64,000 nt of DNA from Novosphingobium sp. 28-62-57 (GCA_002256985.1 NCGO01000015.1:1-64000), one strand, 5' to 3'; counted from the first letter of the stretch, positions 8,446-17,640 are shown. Numbers and translations are program-made. The notes: generated from the letters alone by a model not told the origin.

Positions 8446-11001
8446 TCAGAATTTAAAGTTCAGGGCAGTGAAATATGATGCACCGTTGAACCCGAATTGC
8501 GTGGCAAACCGGCTGAAGGGCACTGTCCCATCATTTGTCAGGCGCGGGTCGAGAACGCGGTCTGGATAGACATCAAACAGGTTGCTCGCCCCGATCACCA
8601 GCTCGGCGGTCTGCGAAAACCGGTAGGCTATTGAAAGGTCGGTAATGATTTTGGGCGAAAAGGTCTGGTCTTGCTCCGGGAGTTGGGGGGCAACCGTGGT
8701 GATTTCGCCAAAGCGCGTGATGGCAGTGCGGACCGAGAAGCCGTCAATCTCGTAAGTCAGCGCGCCAATGATCTTGCTGCGCGGCTGGTTGACTTCAATG
8801 CGGCCCCGCTCCTCGCGATTGAGCAGCGTTTCGCCAAAGCCGCCCAACTGGGGAGGCGTGCGAACCCCGCCTCGTATCTTGGTCTGATTCAGGTTGAGTG
8901 CCAGCGACGCGCTCAACTTGCCCCTGCCCAGTTCGGTCATGCTGGTCGCCACGACGTCCAGCCCTCGCGTGCGGGTATCGATCGCGTTGGTGAAGAACTG
9001 GGCTTCGGTTACATTGGTGCCTGCAAAGAACTGGGCGAGCGCCGGGATGGTGTTGCTGAACCGACCCGAAATGACGATCCGGTCTGCGATATCGATCTGA
9101 TAGGCATCAACGGTCAGGTTAAGCGCCCGGCCGAGCGAAAGCGTTGCACCGGCCGAATAGCTCCAGGAGGTTTCCGGCTTGAGCAAGGGTACGCCAAGGC
9201 GCTGCGCAATGGCGGAATCGTTGCGCACCGTGGTCACTTCGCGTTGCTGGTTGACACCGGCGACGGTGATGAATTGGGTCGCGACCGAGCTGAAGTAGCT
9301 CTGGTGCAGCGACGGGGCACGAAATCCGCGATTCAGCCCGCCGCGCAGCGCCAGAGCGTCGGTGATCTTGTAGCGGCCGACCAGTTTGCCTGAAAAATTG
9401 CCGCCAAAATCGCTGTAGTTTTCATAGCGGACCGCCCCACTGACCAGAAGCCGGTCCGTGATATCGGATTCCAGATCGAGATAGACACCGATCGAGCGAC
9501 GACCTTCGCTGACCGCATTGTCGGGACGGAAGCCGCCGAATACCTGGACGCCTGAAGCCTTGATCTGCGCAGGCGGCGTGCCGGGAGGGTTGAAGTCACC
9601 ATAGGATTCCACCTGGCCCTCGCCGATGGCGTATCGGTCGAACCTCAGTTCCGCACCTGCTGCGATGTTGAATGATTGGGTTCCGAACAGGCCGTCGAAT
9701 TCTTTTGAGAGATCAATATTGTTGGTGAACTGCTGAAACTTCAGTTTACCCGCGTAAAAGTTCGTCGGTGTTGCATTGCCCATCGATGCGTTAATCGAAT
9801 TGTCGACGTCAAAAGCAATCTCGTTGCCGCCGAACTTGCTGCTGATGTCGATGATCAGATCACCGCGCTTGCCAGTTTTCGCGCCGACAGCAATGGTATA
9901 ATCGTTGATCGATGTTTCAATGAACGGCAGGTAACCATCTGGGAACAAGGAAAGGTTGCTGGTTCGGGGGTTGTTCGGATAGCGATAGAAGCCCGCAGCG
10001 CGGCCATCGCGGTGCGTCCAGCCACCAAAACTGTAGGCCTCCCAATCATTGCCCAGCGGCAGCCCCATGTTGACAAAGGCGGAATAGCCGGTCGCCTCGG
10101 AATTGCCGACGATCATGCTGCGCCGATCGAAGCCGCGCTGTTCAACCAGCGCCTGGTCCTGCTGCTGCCGCGCAATTTCAGCCGGCGTCAAAGGCACCGA
10201 GAAGGGGAACCCGGGGAACCGGGTTGCTGGCAGGGATGCCAGATAGACGGTGTTGTTGTATTCGCCCGACCGATCCGTGAAACCGCGATCAAGAAACGCG
10301 AGGGTGGCGTTGATGAATCCGCCATCACCCAAACCAAAGCCCGCATTCACACTCGTCTGAAGAGTGCGACCATCGCCCTCCTTGGTAATGCCAGCCTGGT
10401 TGCGCCATTCGATGCCGCTGTCATTGCGCTTCAGGCCAATGTTGATCACACCGGCTATCGCGTCCGAACCATATTGCGCCGCTGCGCCATCGCGCAGCAC
10501 TTCAATGCGCTCAACCGCTGCTGCAGGGATCACATTCATGTCATACCCCACCGAACCGCGCCCCACGGTGGAGTTGACGTTGACCAAGGCCGTGGTGTGC
10601 TGGCGCTTGCCGTTCAGCAAGAGCAAGGTTTGATCGGGCCCCAACCCGCGCAAGGTTGCCGGGTCGATATGGTCTGTGCCGTTGGCAATAGTCTGCTTGG
10701 CTGAATTGAACGATGGCGCGACGAAGTTGATCATCTGCGCGACCTCAACCTGACCGGTTTGAGTCAGTTGTTCGACATTTACAACGTCGATCGGCGCTGC
10801 TGTATCAACATTGCTTCGCGCCTGTTGAGAGCGTGAGCCAGTCACAATGATTGCTGCAGCATCCGCCTCTTGGTCGGCGGCCAGAGTTTCGTCTTGCGGC
10901 ACAGCTTCAAGTGCAGGTTGGGCTGAAACTGCAGAGAAGTGCAGCAGCATCATTGCCGTACCGCAGACGCTGGAGATACGAACGCTGTTTCGCTTGGTCA
11001 T
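8446..11001 (-). CDS. TonB-dependent outer-membrane receptor
   Basis: An 851-residue receptor when started at ATG 11001 (MTKRNSVRIS); the open frame reaches 11058, but only the inner start is followed at once by a signal peptide. After the signal comes the TonB box-like IIVTGSR, the plug domain (TLRGLGPDQTLLLLNGKR; VIPAAAVERIEVLRDG; SDAIAGVINI) and a barrel that ends in FTALNFKF with the expected terminal aromatic residue. It brings a substrate across the outer membrane using TonB energy. Because it precedes the MHS permease gene in one operon, the two probably carry the same compound through outer and inner membranes. The ligand cannot be told from the sequence. Confidence 0.92.
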   Translation of the reverse strand: MTKRNSVRISSVCGTAMMLLHFSAVSAQPALEAVPQDETLAADQEADAAAIIVTGSRSQQARSNVDTAAPIDVVNVEQLTQTGQVEVAQMINFVAPSFNSAKQTIANGTDHIDPATLRGLGPDQTLLLLNGKRQHTTALVNVNSTVGRGSVGYDMNVIPAAAVERIEVLRDGAAAQYGSDAIAGVINIGLKRNDSGIEWRNQAGITKEGDGRTLQTSVNAGFGLGDGGFINATLAFLDRGFTDRSGEYNNTVYLASLPATRFPGFPFSVPLTPAEIARQQQDQALVEQRGFDRRSMIVGNSEATGYSAFVNMGLPLGNDWEAYSFGGWTHRDGRAAGFYRYPNNPRTSNLSLFPDGYLPFIETSINDYTIAVGAKTGKRGDLIIDISSKFGGNEIAFDVDNSINASMGNATPTNFYAGKLKFQQFTNNIDLSKEFDGLFGTQSFNIAAGAELRFDRYAIGEGQVESYGDFNPPGTPPAQIKASGVQVFGGFRPDNAVSEGRRSIGVYLDLESDITDRLLVSGAVRYENYSDFGGNFSGKLVGRYKITDALALRGGLNRGFRAPSLHQSYFSSVATQFITVAGVNQQREVTTVRNDSAIAQRLGVPLLKPETSWSYSAGATLSLGRALNLTVDAYQIDIADRIVISGRFSNTIPALAQFFAGTNVTEAQFFTNAIDTRTRGLDVVATSMTELGRGKLSASLALNLNQTKIRGGVRTPPQLGGFGETLLNREERGRIEVNQPRSKIIGALTYEIDGFSVRTAITRFGEITTVAPQLPEQDQTFSPKIITDLSIAYRFSQTAELVIGASNLFDVYPDRVLDPRLTNDGTVPFSRFATQFGFNGASYFTALNFKF

Positions 11002-11210
11002 GTGTCGATTACCCCACCCAAAGTGCCGCGGGCAATCCCGCGTGCCATGTGGAGCCATGATCAGGGCGACGGAAATCTATTGCAATAGTCGAACATAGAA
11101 CATCTAAGTAATTGTAATTCCATTTATAAATCTATTGTTGCTTGGAGAGTTGCGAAAATTTGTCCGAAATTCCGGATTGTAACGCCTGAATAATCCGATA
11201 ACGTGGACAA
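11002..11210. promoter_or_regulatory. Divergent region between TonB receptor and dctB-like gene
   Basis: These 209 bases hold the start signals of both directions. The left end is GC-rich; the part from 11080 to 11200 is AT-rich and contains ATTGCAAT and CCGAAATTCCGG-like inverted motifs that could be binding sites for the DctD-like regulator. On the minus strand a TGGCAC...TTGC pair resembles a sigma54 promoter but its spacing is one base too long. No promoter can be assigned with certainty. Confidence 0.4.
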
Positions 11211-13025
11211 ATGCTTTTTGTGTGGGATCGTGGCAGATTGCGGTGGGCACTGGCGGCTTTGGCCATTGTTGCCATCCTCGGTCTGTTTGCAATTCTGTTC
11301 GGAGCCGCCTCCCGGCGCGAATTCATCGCCAGTGCGCGCGAGCAGGCTGAACGGCGCGCAGCACTGGAGACGGGCACTTTAATCGCCGATGTTGGCAAGT
11401 TCCGCGTTCTTCCTTTCGTTCTGGTCGAACTGCCCAATGTCCGTGACGCTCTCGAACGGCGCAATTCGCAGGCCGTCAGCAACCTGAACCGGACCTTGGC
11501 ATCACTTGCCCAGCAGACCGGCGCTACGGTGTTCTATGTGATTGATCGCACAGGCAACGTTCGCGCAGCATCCAATGCCGAACGATCTGACAGCTTCGTT
11601 GGCTATTCCTTTCGCTTCCGCCCTTATTTCGTCGACAGCATGGCAAACGGGCGCAGTGAGTATTTTGCACGCGGCAGCGTAACCGGGCGGCCGGGCCTGT
11701 TTCTGGCTCGCCGCGTTGGGCGGCTCCCCGATCCCCTCGGCGTGATCGTGATAAAGATCGAATTTCAGAAGCTTGAACAGCTCTGGCGGTCAGCGGGCCA
11801 AGATGCCTTCGTGGTCGACACCGATGGAGTCATTGTCATTAGCACTGACCCCAAGCGACGCTTTCGGACCATTTCCGATCTCTCATCTGATCGGCGCTCC
11901 GCGCTTGAGCGTTCGGGTCAATACAGCAATGTAAACCTGAACAAATCGGGCCTGACACTCGAAGACGGTGGGTTTGCACGAGACGAGGCAGGCTCTCGTT
12001 TTCTGGTGGTCGAACAGTCACTGCCGATCCTTGGTTGGCATCATTATCACCTTGAACCACTCAAACCTGTTTTCACAGCAGCTGATGCAAGGACGCGCCT
12101 TGCGACCAGTATTCTGGCGATACTCCTGACATCGGTTCTGGTGGCTCTGTCGTGGATCGAGGCGCGCAGGAAACGGATTGAAGCAACCCGCCTGTTTCTT
12201 GAGGCAGAGGTTGTGCGCAGGACATCCGAGCTCACGGCCGCCTATGACCGATTGCAACAGGAAAGCGACGAACGCGCGCTGGCCGACAGCCGTTATCGGG
12301 CCGCACGCGAGGAACTGGCGCAGGCCAACCGGCTCGGCTCGATCGGCACGATCACCACCAGTGTCGCGCACGAAATCAACCAGCCGCTGGCGGCGATCCG
12401 CACGGCATCCGACAATGCGTTAAAGCTGCTGGCGCTCGGAAACGTCGCGACAGTGCAAGCCAATCTCACCCTGATCGGCAACCTTACTCAGCGCGTCGGA
12501 ACCATCACGGGCGAACTTCTTTCCTATGGCCGCCGCGTCCGCAGCACTGCTGGTTCTGTGCCGGTTGGCGATATCATCGATGGCGCGGTGCTGCTGATTG
12601 GTGACAGTTACCGCCGGGCCAATGTGCCGCTGGAACTGGTCAGATCTGATCCTTTGCCGACATTGCACGCAATCCGTATCCGCATCGAACAGGTTTTGGT
12701 CAATCTGCTGCAGAATGCCCTCGAAGCTGTCCGGGAGCGCGACAATCCCAAAGTGCAGCTTAAGGCTTTTGCAAATAGCCGTCAGCTTTTTCTAAGTATT
12801 GCTGACAATGGGCCGGGCGTCCCATCCGATCTCGTTGAAACAATATTTCAGCCTTTTTATACTGGAAGGCCGGACGGCAATGGCCTTGGCCTGAGTATTT
12901 CCCAAGAGATCATTCAGGATTACGGAGGCACCTTGACAGTCGAGCCCAATGAATGGGGTGGAGCAACATTTCTTGTAGTACTGCCCACAGAAAAGGGGGG
13001 CCGTGGTGAAAACGCTGCTGATTGA
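11211..13025 (+). CDS. dctB: Sensor histidine kinase, DctB-like
   Basis: A 604-residue membrane kinase. Helix 1 (about 11-31) and helix 2 (about 297-316) enclose a periplasmic Cache-type sensor domain with the DctB-like pattern FRFRPYF...GRSEYFARGSVTGRPGLF. After helix 2 come a coiled coil, the phospho-acceptor His387 in SVAHEINQPLAAI, and the HATPase domain with Asn502, DNGPG (532-536) and GNGLGLS. DctB proteins sense C4-dicarboxylates and phosphorylate DctD. The next gene overlaps by 23 bases or so and encodes the partner regulator. The divergent receptor-permease operon is the likely target. The ligand could be a dicarboxylate or another organic acid. Confidence 0.9.
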   Translation: MLFVWDRGRLRWALAALAIVAILGLFAILFGAASRREFIASAREQAERRAALETGTLIADVGKFRVLPFVLVELPNVRDALERRNSQAVSNLNRTLASLAQQTGATVFYVIDRTGNVRAASNAERSDSFVGYSFRFRPYFVDSMANGRSEYFARGSVTGRPGLFLARRVGRLPDPLGVIVIKIEFQKLEQLWRSAGQDAFVVDTDGVIVISTDPKRRFRTISDLSSDRRSALERSGQYSNVNLNKSGLTLEDGGFARDEAGSRFLVVEQSLPILGWHHYHLEPLKPVFTAADARTRLATSILAILLTSVLVALSWIEARRKRIEATRLFLEAEVVRRTSELTAAYDRLQQESDERALADSRYRAAREELAQANRLGSIGTITTSVAHEINQPLAAIRTASDNALKLLALGNVATVQANLTLIGNLTQRVGTITGELLSYGRRVRSTAGSVPVGDIIDGAVLLIGDSYRRANVPLELVRSDPLPTLHAIRIRIEQVLVNLLQNALEAVRERDNPKVQLKAFANSRQLFLSIADNGPGVPSDLVETIFQPFYTGRPDGNGLGLSISQEIIQDYGGTLTVEPNEWGGATFLVVLPTEKGGRGENAAD

Positions 13026-14325
13026 TGATGATGACACACTCCGCTTGATGCTGCAGCAGTCGTTCGAGCTGGAGAACATGGAGGTTGAGGTTGCCGCCGA
13101 CCCCCTGCCCGCCTTGGCGCAGCTCTCTGCGAACTTTGAGGGCATCTTCATTACCGATGTTCGAATGCCCGGTATCGATGGCATGGAGGCCTTGCGCCGG
13201 GTTCATGCGATCGATCCGGAAATCCCGGTTATCATGATGACGGGCCATGGTGACATTCCCATGGTCATCGATGCGTTGAAACGCGGCGTGTTCGACTTCA
13301 TCCCCAAACCCTTTCCTGCCGACCATCTCATCGCAACCGCAAGGCGCGCAATCGATCATCGTGCGCTGGTGCTGGAAAACCGTGCCCTGAGAGCAGGGGC
13401 TGCCCGTGCAGAGCAAGGCGAGTTGATGATCGGTGAGAGCCCGGTCATGGTGCGTCTGCGCGAAACGATCCGGCAGGTCGCGCTTGCTGATATCGACGTC
13501 CTGATCGAAGGGGAAACGGGCACAGGCAAGGAACTGGCGGCGGTTCTGCTGCATCGCTGGGGACCGCGCCGGAGCCGACCATTCGTTGCCATCAACTGCG
13601 GCACTTTGCCTGCCAACGTCGCGGAGGCTGAACTGTTCGGCTATGCAGCCGGGGCTCATGCCCAATATCGAAATGGCCATGCTGGCCGGATCGAACAGGC
13701 CAGTGGCGGGACATTGTTTCTCGATGCCATCGAAACGATGCCCCTGCCATTGCAGGGCGCGCTGCTGCGGGTCATTGAAGAACGTGAAGTGATGAAGATC
13801 GGCGGCGATCGCCCCCGACCGATCGACCTGCGGGTCATCGCATCGACCAGCAGCAACCTGAGCGATGCAGTAGCGCAGGGCACCTTCCGCAAGGATCTGT
13901 TCTATCAACTGCAATCAGTGCAGTTAAGCATTCCGCCCTTGCGGGAGCGGAAGAGCGATATCCCCTTGTTATTTGGATATTTCCTCGATGAGGCGGCCAA
14001 ACGGTTGGGCAACCCCGTTCCGTTCATAGGACGGGATATCCATGTGCATATCGCAACCCACGAATGGCTGGGCAACGTCCGTGAATTGAGGAGCTTTGCC
14101 CAGCGCGTGGCTCTTGGCCTGCAAGTAGAACAAGACGAAGTCCTCGTACCCGGCGACTTGAACAAGTTGGTGGCAGATTTCGAAGCGGACATCATTCGCA
14201 AAACGCTCACCAAAGCAGGGGGCGACATCTCCGTTACTCTGGGACTGCTGGGGGTGGCAAGAAACACTCTTTACGACAAGCTGAAACGGTACGGCATCAG
14301 GGCCGCAGATTTTCGTGCCGGCTGA
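13003..14325 (+). CDS. dctD: DctD/NtrC-type response regulator lacking GAFTGA
   Basis: A 440-residue regulator starting at GTG 13003 (or GTG 13006) behind AAAAGGGGGG. The receiver domain has Asp52 in FITDVRMPG and Lys102. The AAA+ domain has Walker A GETGTGK (170-176) and arginine fingers near FRKDLFYQL. Two sigma54-activator hallmarks are changed: the GAFTGA loop reads GAHAQY (217-222), and Walker B reads LFLDAIE, with Ala242 in place of the usual Glu. The C-terminal Fis-type helix-turn-helix (about 405-435) is intact. Such changes are known in NtrC relatives that work with sigma70 or as repressors. It pairs with the DctB-like kinase just upstream. Confidence 0.9.
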   Translation: MVKTLLIDDDDTLRLMLQQSFELENMEVEVAADPLPALAQLSANFEGIFITDVRMPGIDGMEALRRVHAIDPEIPVIMMTGHGDIPMVIDALKRGVFDFIPKPFPADHLIATARRAIDHRALVLENRALRAGAARAEQGELMIGESPVMVRLRETIRQVALADIDVLIEGETGTGKELAAVLLHRWGPRRSRPFVAINCGTLPANVAEAELFGYAAGAHAQYRNGHAGRIEQASGGTLFLDAIETMPLPLQGALLRVIEEREVMKIGGDRPRPIDLRVIASTSSNLSDAVAQGTFRKDLFYQLQSVQLSIPPLRERKSDIPLLFGYFLDEAAKRLGNPVPFIGRDIHVHIATHEWLGNVRELRSFAQRVALGLQVEQDEVLVPGDLNKLVADFEADIIRKTLTKAGGDISVTLGLLGVARNTLYDKLKRYGIRAADFRAG

Positions 14326-14403
14326 TGAGACCGAATGCCACGGCAAGGCGAAGGCCCAAAACCGAGGTGAAATACAATATCTGCAAGGTTTCTTTCGCAA
14401 CTG

Positions 14404-15189
14404 CTACGCGGTGAAAGACACCCAGTTGCGATAGAGCATGTAGGTGGCCACCACCACGATCAGCGCGGCAAAACCGGTGTTCAGCAGCCCCTTGGCCCCC
14501 GCCAAACGCTTGGCCGCCATCGCGCCAAGGACCGAGCCGACAATCCCGCCCATAATGAAACTGCCCGCCAGCGCAAAGTCCAGCAGGCCCGATACGGCAT
14601 AGTTGGCGGCGGTCGTCAGGCCGAAGGCGGCCACGGCGATCAGCGAGGTGCCGATGGCGCGGTAGATCGGCATGGCGGTAGATGCGACGAGCGCAGGGAC
14701 GATCAGGAAGCCGCCGCCGATGCCGAAAAAGCCCGAGAGGATGCCGGTGCCAATGCCGAACAGCACGACCTTGGGCAGGTTGTCGCGGTTGCATTGCACG
14801 CCCTCGATCCCGCTATCGCCGCGCCCGCGATACATCTGAACCGCCACGACGAGCATCAGCAAGGCAAAGAGAAACAACAGCTTTTCGCCGTCAAACGCCT
14901 TGCCCAGCGTCGACCCGCCGAGCGCGCCCATCACCCCTGCCAGCGCAAACGATCCGCCGCACCGCCAGTTCACGTTCCGCTCGCGCGCATGGGGCACAAG
15001 GCTGGCCAGCGCATTGGCGGCGACGGCCAGCGCGCTGGTGCCGATGGCAAGGTGCGGGCTTTTGACGCCGACGACATAGACCATCAGCGGCACCGCCAGG
15101 ATCGAACCTCCGCCGCCGACAAGGCCCAGCGTGAAGCCGATCAGAACCCCGCTGAGGCCCCCGAGCAAATACTGGATTTCGCTGTACAT
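14404..15189 (-). CDS. TauE/SafE family sulfite/sulfonate exporter
   Basis: A 261-residue membrane protein with about eight helices and the two TauE repeats: GFTLGLVGGGGSILAVPLM near residue 18 and GILSGFFGIGGGFLIVPAL near residue 148. Family members are thought to export sulfite, sulfoacetate or related anions. It is the last gene of the minus-strand operon that begins with the sulfide:quinone oxidoreductase, 61 bases after the persulfide dioxygenase-like gene. Removing sulfite made by that enzyme is the obvious role (inference). The gene ends tail-to-tail with the DctD-like gene across 78 bases in which I see no clear terminator. Confidence 0.87.
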   Translation of the reverse strand: MYSEIQYLLGGLSGVLIGFTLGLVGGGGSILAVPLMVYVVGVKSPHLAIGTSALAVAANALASLVPHARERNVNWRCGGSFALAGVMGALGGSTLGKAFDGEKLLFLFALLMLVVAVQMYRGRGDSGIEGVQCNRDNLPKVVLFGIGTGILSGFFGIGGGFLIVPALVASTAMPIYRAIGTSLIAVAAFGLTTAANYAVSGLLDFALAGSFIMGGIVGSVLGAMAAKRLAGAKGLLNTGFAALIVVVATYMLYRNWVSFTA

Positions 15190-15220
15190 TTGCAGGGTTC
15201 CGATAAGGGTCAGGAGCGCT

Positions 15221-15250
15221 TAGGTGCAGCTAGGTGCATCTAGGTGCACT
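15221..15250. repeat. Three tandem 10-bp repeats, TAGGTGCAnn
   Basis: Three consecutive ten-base units read TAGGTGCAGC, TAGGTGCATC and TAGGTGCACT. They fill the gap right after the stop of the persulfide dioxygenase-like gene and 31 bases before the TauE start. They may be a slipped-strand duplication or a binding or processing site that sets TauE expression. Confidence 0.8.
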
Positions 15251-16162
15251 TCAGAGAATGTTGATCGGAAGCTTCAGATAACGCGTCCCGTTGGCTTCCG
15301 GTTCGGGCAGATGCCCGGCGCGGATATTGATCTGGATCGAGGGGAGGATCAGGCGCGGCATGCCCAAAGTGGCGTCGCGCGCCTCGCGCATTGTCACGAA
15401 ATCGTCCTCGGTCACATCGGCGTGCACATGGACATTGGCGGTCCGCTCGGCCCCGATGGTGGTTTCCCACACAAAGGTATCGCGGCCCGCCGCCTTGTAA
15501 TCATGGCACAGGAATACGCGCGTTTCATCGGGCAGTTGCATCAGGCGGCGGATCGAGCGGAACAGCGTGCGCGCATCGCCGCCGGGGAAATCGGCGCGGG
15601 CGGTGCCATAGTCCGGCATGAACAGCGTATCGCCCACAAACACCGCATCGCCAATGACATAGGCCATGCAGGCAGGCGTATGGCCGGGCACATGCAGCGC
15701 GATTGCCGGAATGCTGCCCAGCGCAAAAGCCTCACCATCGCCCATCAGCCGGTCAAATTGCGAGCCATCGCGCGCGAAGCTGTCCGGCTCGTTGAAAATG
15801 GTGCCGAACACGCCCTGCACGGTCAGGATATCGCGCCCGATCACGATGGTGCCGCCCAGATGGTTTTGCAAATAGGGCGCATCGGAAAGGTGATCAGCGT
15901 GGGCGTGGGTTTCAAACAGCCAATCGACGGTCAAACCCTCGGCGCGGACATAGGCGATGACGGCATCTGCCGACGCATGGCTGATGCGGCCCGAGGCTTG
16001 ATCAAAATCTGCAACCGAATCAATGATCGCCGCGCGCTTTGTGGCTGGATCGTGGACCACGTAGGTGGCGGTGAAAGTCGGCGCGTCAAAGAAGGTGCGG
16101 ACCACAGGGGCGCTCGATTCTTGAACCTGCGCGATGGCTTGCTGAAGTGCGGTGTCGGTCAT
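15251..16162 (-). CDS. MBL-fold hydrolase, persulfide dioxygenase/Blh-like
   Basis: A 303-residue metallo-beta-lactamase-fold protein. Translation starts at ATG 16162, sharing one base with the TolC-type stop (TGATG). The metal motif is THAHADH (His86, His88, Asp90, His91), followed by GHTPACMAY (third His) and the later FVGDTLF and FLCHDY. This is the ETHE1/Blh pattern; such enzymes oxidise glutathione persulfide to sulfite with one Fe(II). Blh-type genes commonly sit under BigR control with DUF2892 and TauE genes, as here. Its place after a sulfide:quinone oxidoreductase supports persulfide removal. Glyoxalase-like hydrolysis is a less likely alternative. Confidence 0.87.
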   Translation of the reverse strand: MTDTALQQAIAQVQESSAPVVRTFFDAPTFTATYVVHDPATKRAAIIDSVADFDQASGRISHASADAVIAYVRAEGLTVDWLFETHAHADHLSDAPYLQNHLGGTIVIGRDILTVQGVFGTIFNEPDSFARDGSQFDRLMGDGEAFALGSIPAIALHVPGHTPACMAYVIGDAVFVGDTLFMPDYGTARADFPGGDARTLFRSIRRLMQLPDETRVFLCHDYKAAGRDTFVWETTIGAERTANVHVHADVTEDDFVTMREARDATLGMPRLILPSIQINIRAGHLPEPEANGTRYLKLPINIL

Positions 16163-17424
16163 CAATCAATATTCCCGGTCAGCGCGTTGAGCCGCCATGC
16201 GGCGACGGTTTGCATGGCTTCGGCCTGCAACAGCGCGGCTTCGGCCTCGATCGCCTCACGCTCTGCATCGAGCACGGCGAGCATGGGCATGGCGCCGACT
16301 TTGGCCTCAAGCCGCTTGCCGCGCAAGGCTTCGGCGGCAGCTTCGCTTTGCAGGCGCGAGGCTTCGAGCATCTGGCGCGCGGTGGCAAGGCCCTGCCAAG
16401 CCTCGATTACCATGCCATCGAGTGTTAGGCGGGCCTGCCGCAGCCGCGCCTGGCTGGCATCGAGATCGGCATCGGCGGCGCGGGTTTGCGCGGCCACGCG
16501 GCCACCGGCAAACAGTGTCCACCGGCCACGCACACCGACAGAGACGGAATCGGCGCGGTATCCGGGAAAGAACTGGTCCCGCACATGCGCGGCCTCGGCA
16601 AAGGCACCGACGGTGGGCAGGCCTTCGGCCCGCGCTGCGCGGGTTCCGGCCATGGCCATATCAACGCCCGATTGCGCCTGCCGCAAGGCCGGATTGGCAT
16701 TGCGGGCAAGGTCAGTCGCCTCGTCCAGCGTCGCCGGGATGGCTGGCAGGGCGGGAAGCGGGGCAAGAGTATCAGCCGGTTTGCCGGTCAGCCGTTCGAA
16801 GCTGGCCTCAGCCGCGATGCGGCGGCCCTGCGCCTGCGCGAACCCGGCCTGCGCGGCCGCTTTGCGCGCGCGGGTTTGTGCCACGTCAGAGCTGGCGATT
16901 TCGCCAACCTTGAAGCGCAAGCCCGCTTGCCGCTCGCTTTCGGTCAGCGCGGTGACGAGCTGGGCAAAGCGTGCCTCCAGCTTTCGCGCGGTCAACACTT
17001 CGGTGTAGGTGGCAACGGCGGTCACGATGGTTTGCAGGCGGGCCTGCTGCGCGCCATACCGCGCCGCCTCTGCCCCACCGCGCGCCTGCGCAATGGCAGC
17101 AGCAGTGCGGCCGCCTGCATAGAGCGGCATTTCCGCCGTGGCCATCAGTGCGGTTGGCGTCACATTATCAGCCGTCAGGCCGAAATAGCCGCCATTGTCG
17201 ATGCGGCCTGCGCCATAGGAGCCTTCGACGCGCAGCAATGGATTGCCTTCCGCCTTGGCCCGATCAACCCGGGCGCTCGCCGCCGCCTCACCGGCAGTGG
17301 CCTCGGCAATCGCGGGGGCATTGGCCAAGGCACTGGTGATGGCAGCGGCGAGGTCCTGCGCCGATGCCGTGGGGATGGCACCGGCACATGACAGGAGCAG
17401 GGCAAGGGTTGAAAAGCGGCGCAT
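16162..17424 (-). CDS. TolC-family outer-membrane efflux channel
   Basis: A 420-residue protein with a signal peptide (cleavage likely after AIPTASA) and the two repeated alpha-helical OEP domains typical of TolC-family channels, rich in Ala and in charged heptads such as ATARQMLEASRLQSEAAAEAL. It forms the outer-membrane tunnel of three-part pumps. The RND adaptor and pump genes are in the divergent operon at 19692-23917, so this protein is probably their outer-membrane partner even though a sulfur-oxidation gene lies on each side. It begins 12 bases after the DUF2892 stop. Confidence 0.87.
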   Translation of the reverse strand: MRRFSTLALLLSCAGAIPTASAQDLAAAITSALANAPAIAEATAGEAAASARVDRAKAEGNPLLRVEGSYGAGRIDNGGYFGLTADNVTPTALMATAEMPLYAGGRTAAAIAQARGGAEAARYGAQQARLQTIVTAVATYTEVLTARKLEARFAQLVTALTESERQAGLRFKVGEIASSDVAQTRARKAAAQAGFAQAQGRRIAAEASFERLTGKPADTLAPLPALPAIPATLDEATDLARNANPALRQAQSGVDMAMAGTRAARAEGLPTVGAFAEAAHVRDQFFPGYRADSVSVGVRGRWTLFAGGRVAAQTRAADADLDASQARLRQARLTLDGMVIEAWQGLATARQMLEASRLQSEAAAEALRGKRLEAKVGAMPMLAVLDAEREAIEAEAALLQAEAMQTVAAWRLNALTGNID

Positions 17425-17436
17425 GTCAGGTTCACT

Positions 17437-17640
17437 TCACTTGAAAGAATGGCCCGGACGCACGCCCAGCTTCTTGAAGACCATCGCAGCCGGACAAAAC
17501 CCGGTGAAGCTCGATTGGATCAAGTTCACCCCGACAAAGGCGGTCAGCCACAGGAAGGCGGGATTGACCCAGTGTGCCAGCGCAAGGCTGACCAGCACCA
17601 TCACGCCAGCAAAGCGGAAGATTGCGGTATCGAGTGTCAT
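17437..17640 (-). CDS. DUF2892 small membrane protein (YgaP-like membrane part)
   Basis: A 67-residue protein from ATG 17640, which is preceded by AAAGGA; an upstream start at 17673 is less likely. It has two hydrophobic helices (about FRFAGVMVLVSLALAHW and PAFLWLTAFVGVNLIQS) and the signature FTGFCPAAMVFKKLG. DUF2892 domains are found alone or fused to a rhodanese in YgaP. Here the rhodanese is encoded separately in the divergent operon (19325), so the two may form one sulfur-handling unit at the membrane. Its cysteine in FCPA is conserved in the family. Confidence 0.85.
   Translation of the reverse strand: MTLDTAIFRFAGVMVLVSLALAHWVNPAFLWLTAFVGVNLIQSSFTGFCPAAMVFKKLGVRPGHSFK

Noticed and set aside
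11033-11047. Sigma54-like TGGCAC...TTGC on the minus strand before the TonB receptor gene
   Set aside because: GG and GC are eleven bases apart rather than ten, and spacing is strict for sigma54; it also lies only about 30 bases from the start codon.
15221-15250. CRISPR-like repeat
   Set aside because: The units are 10 bp, directly adjacent without spacers, and no cas genes are present.
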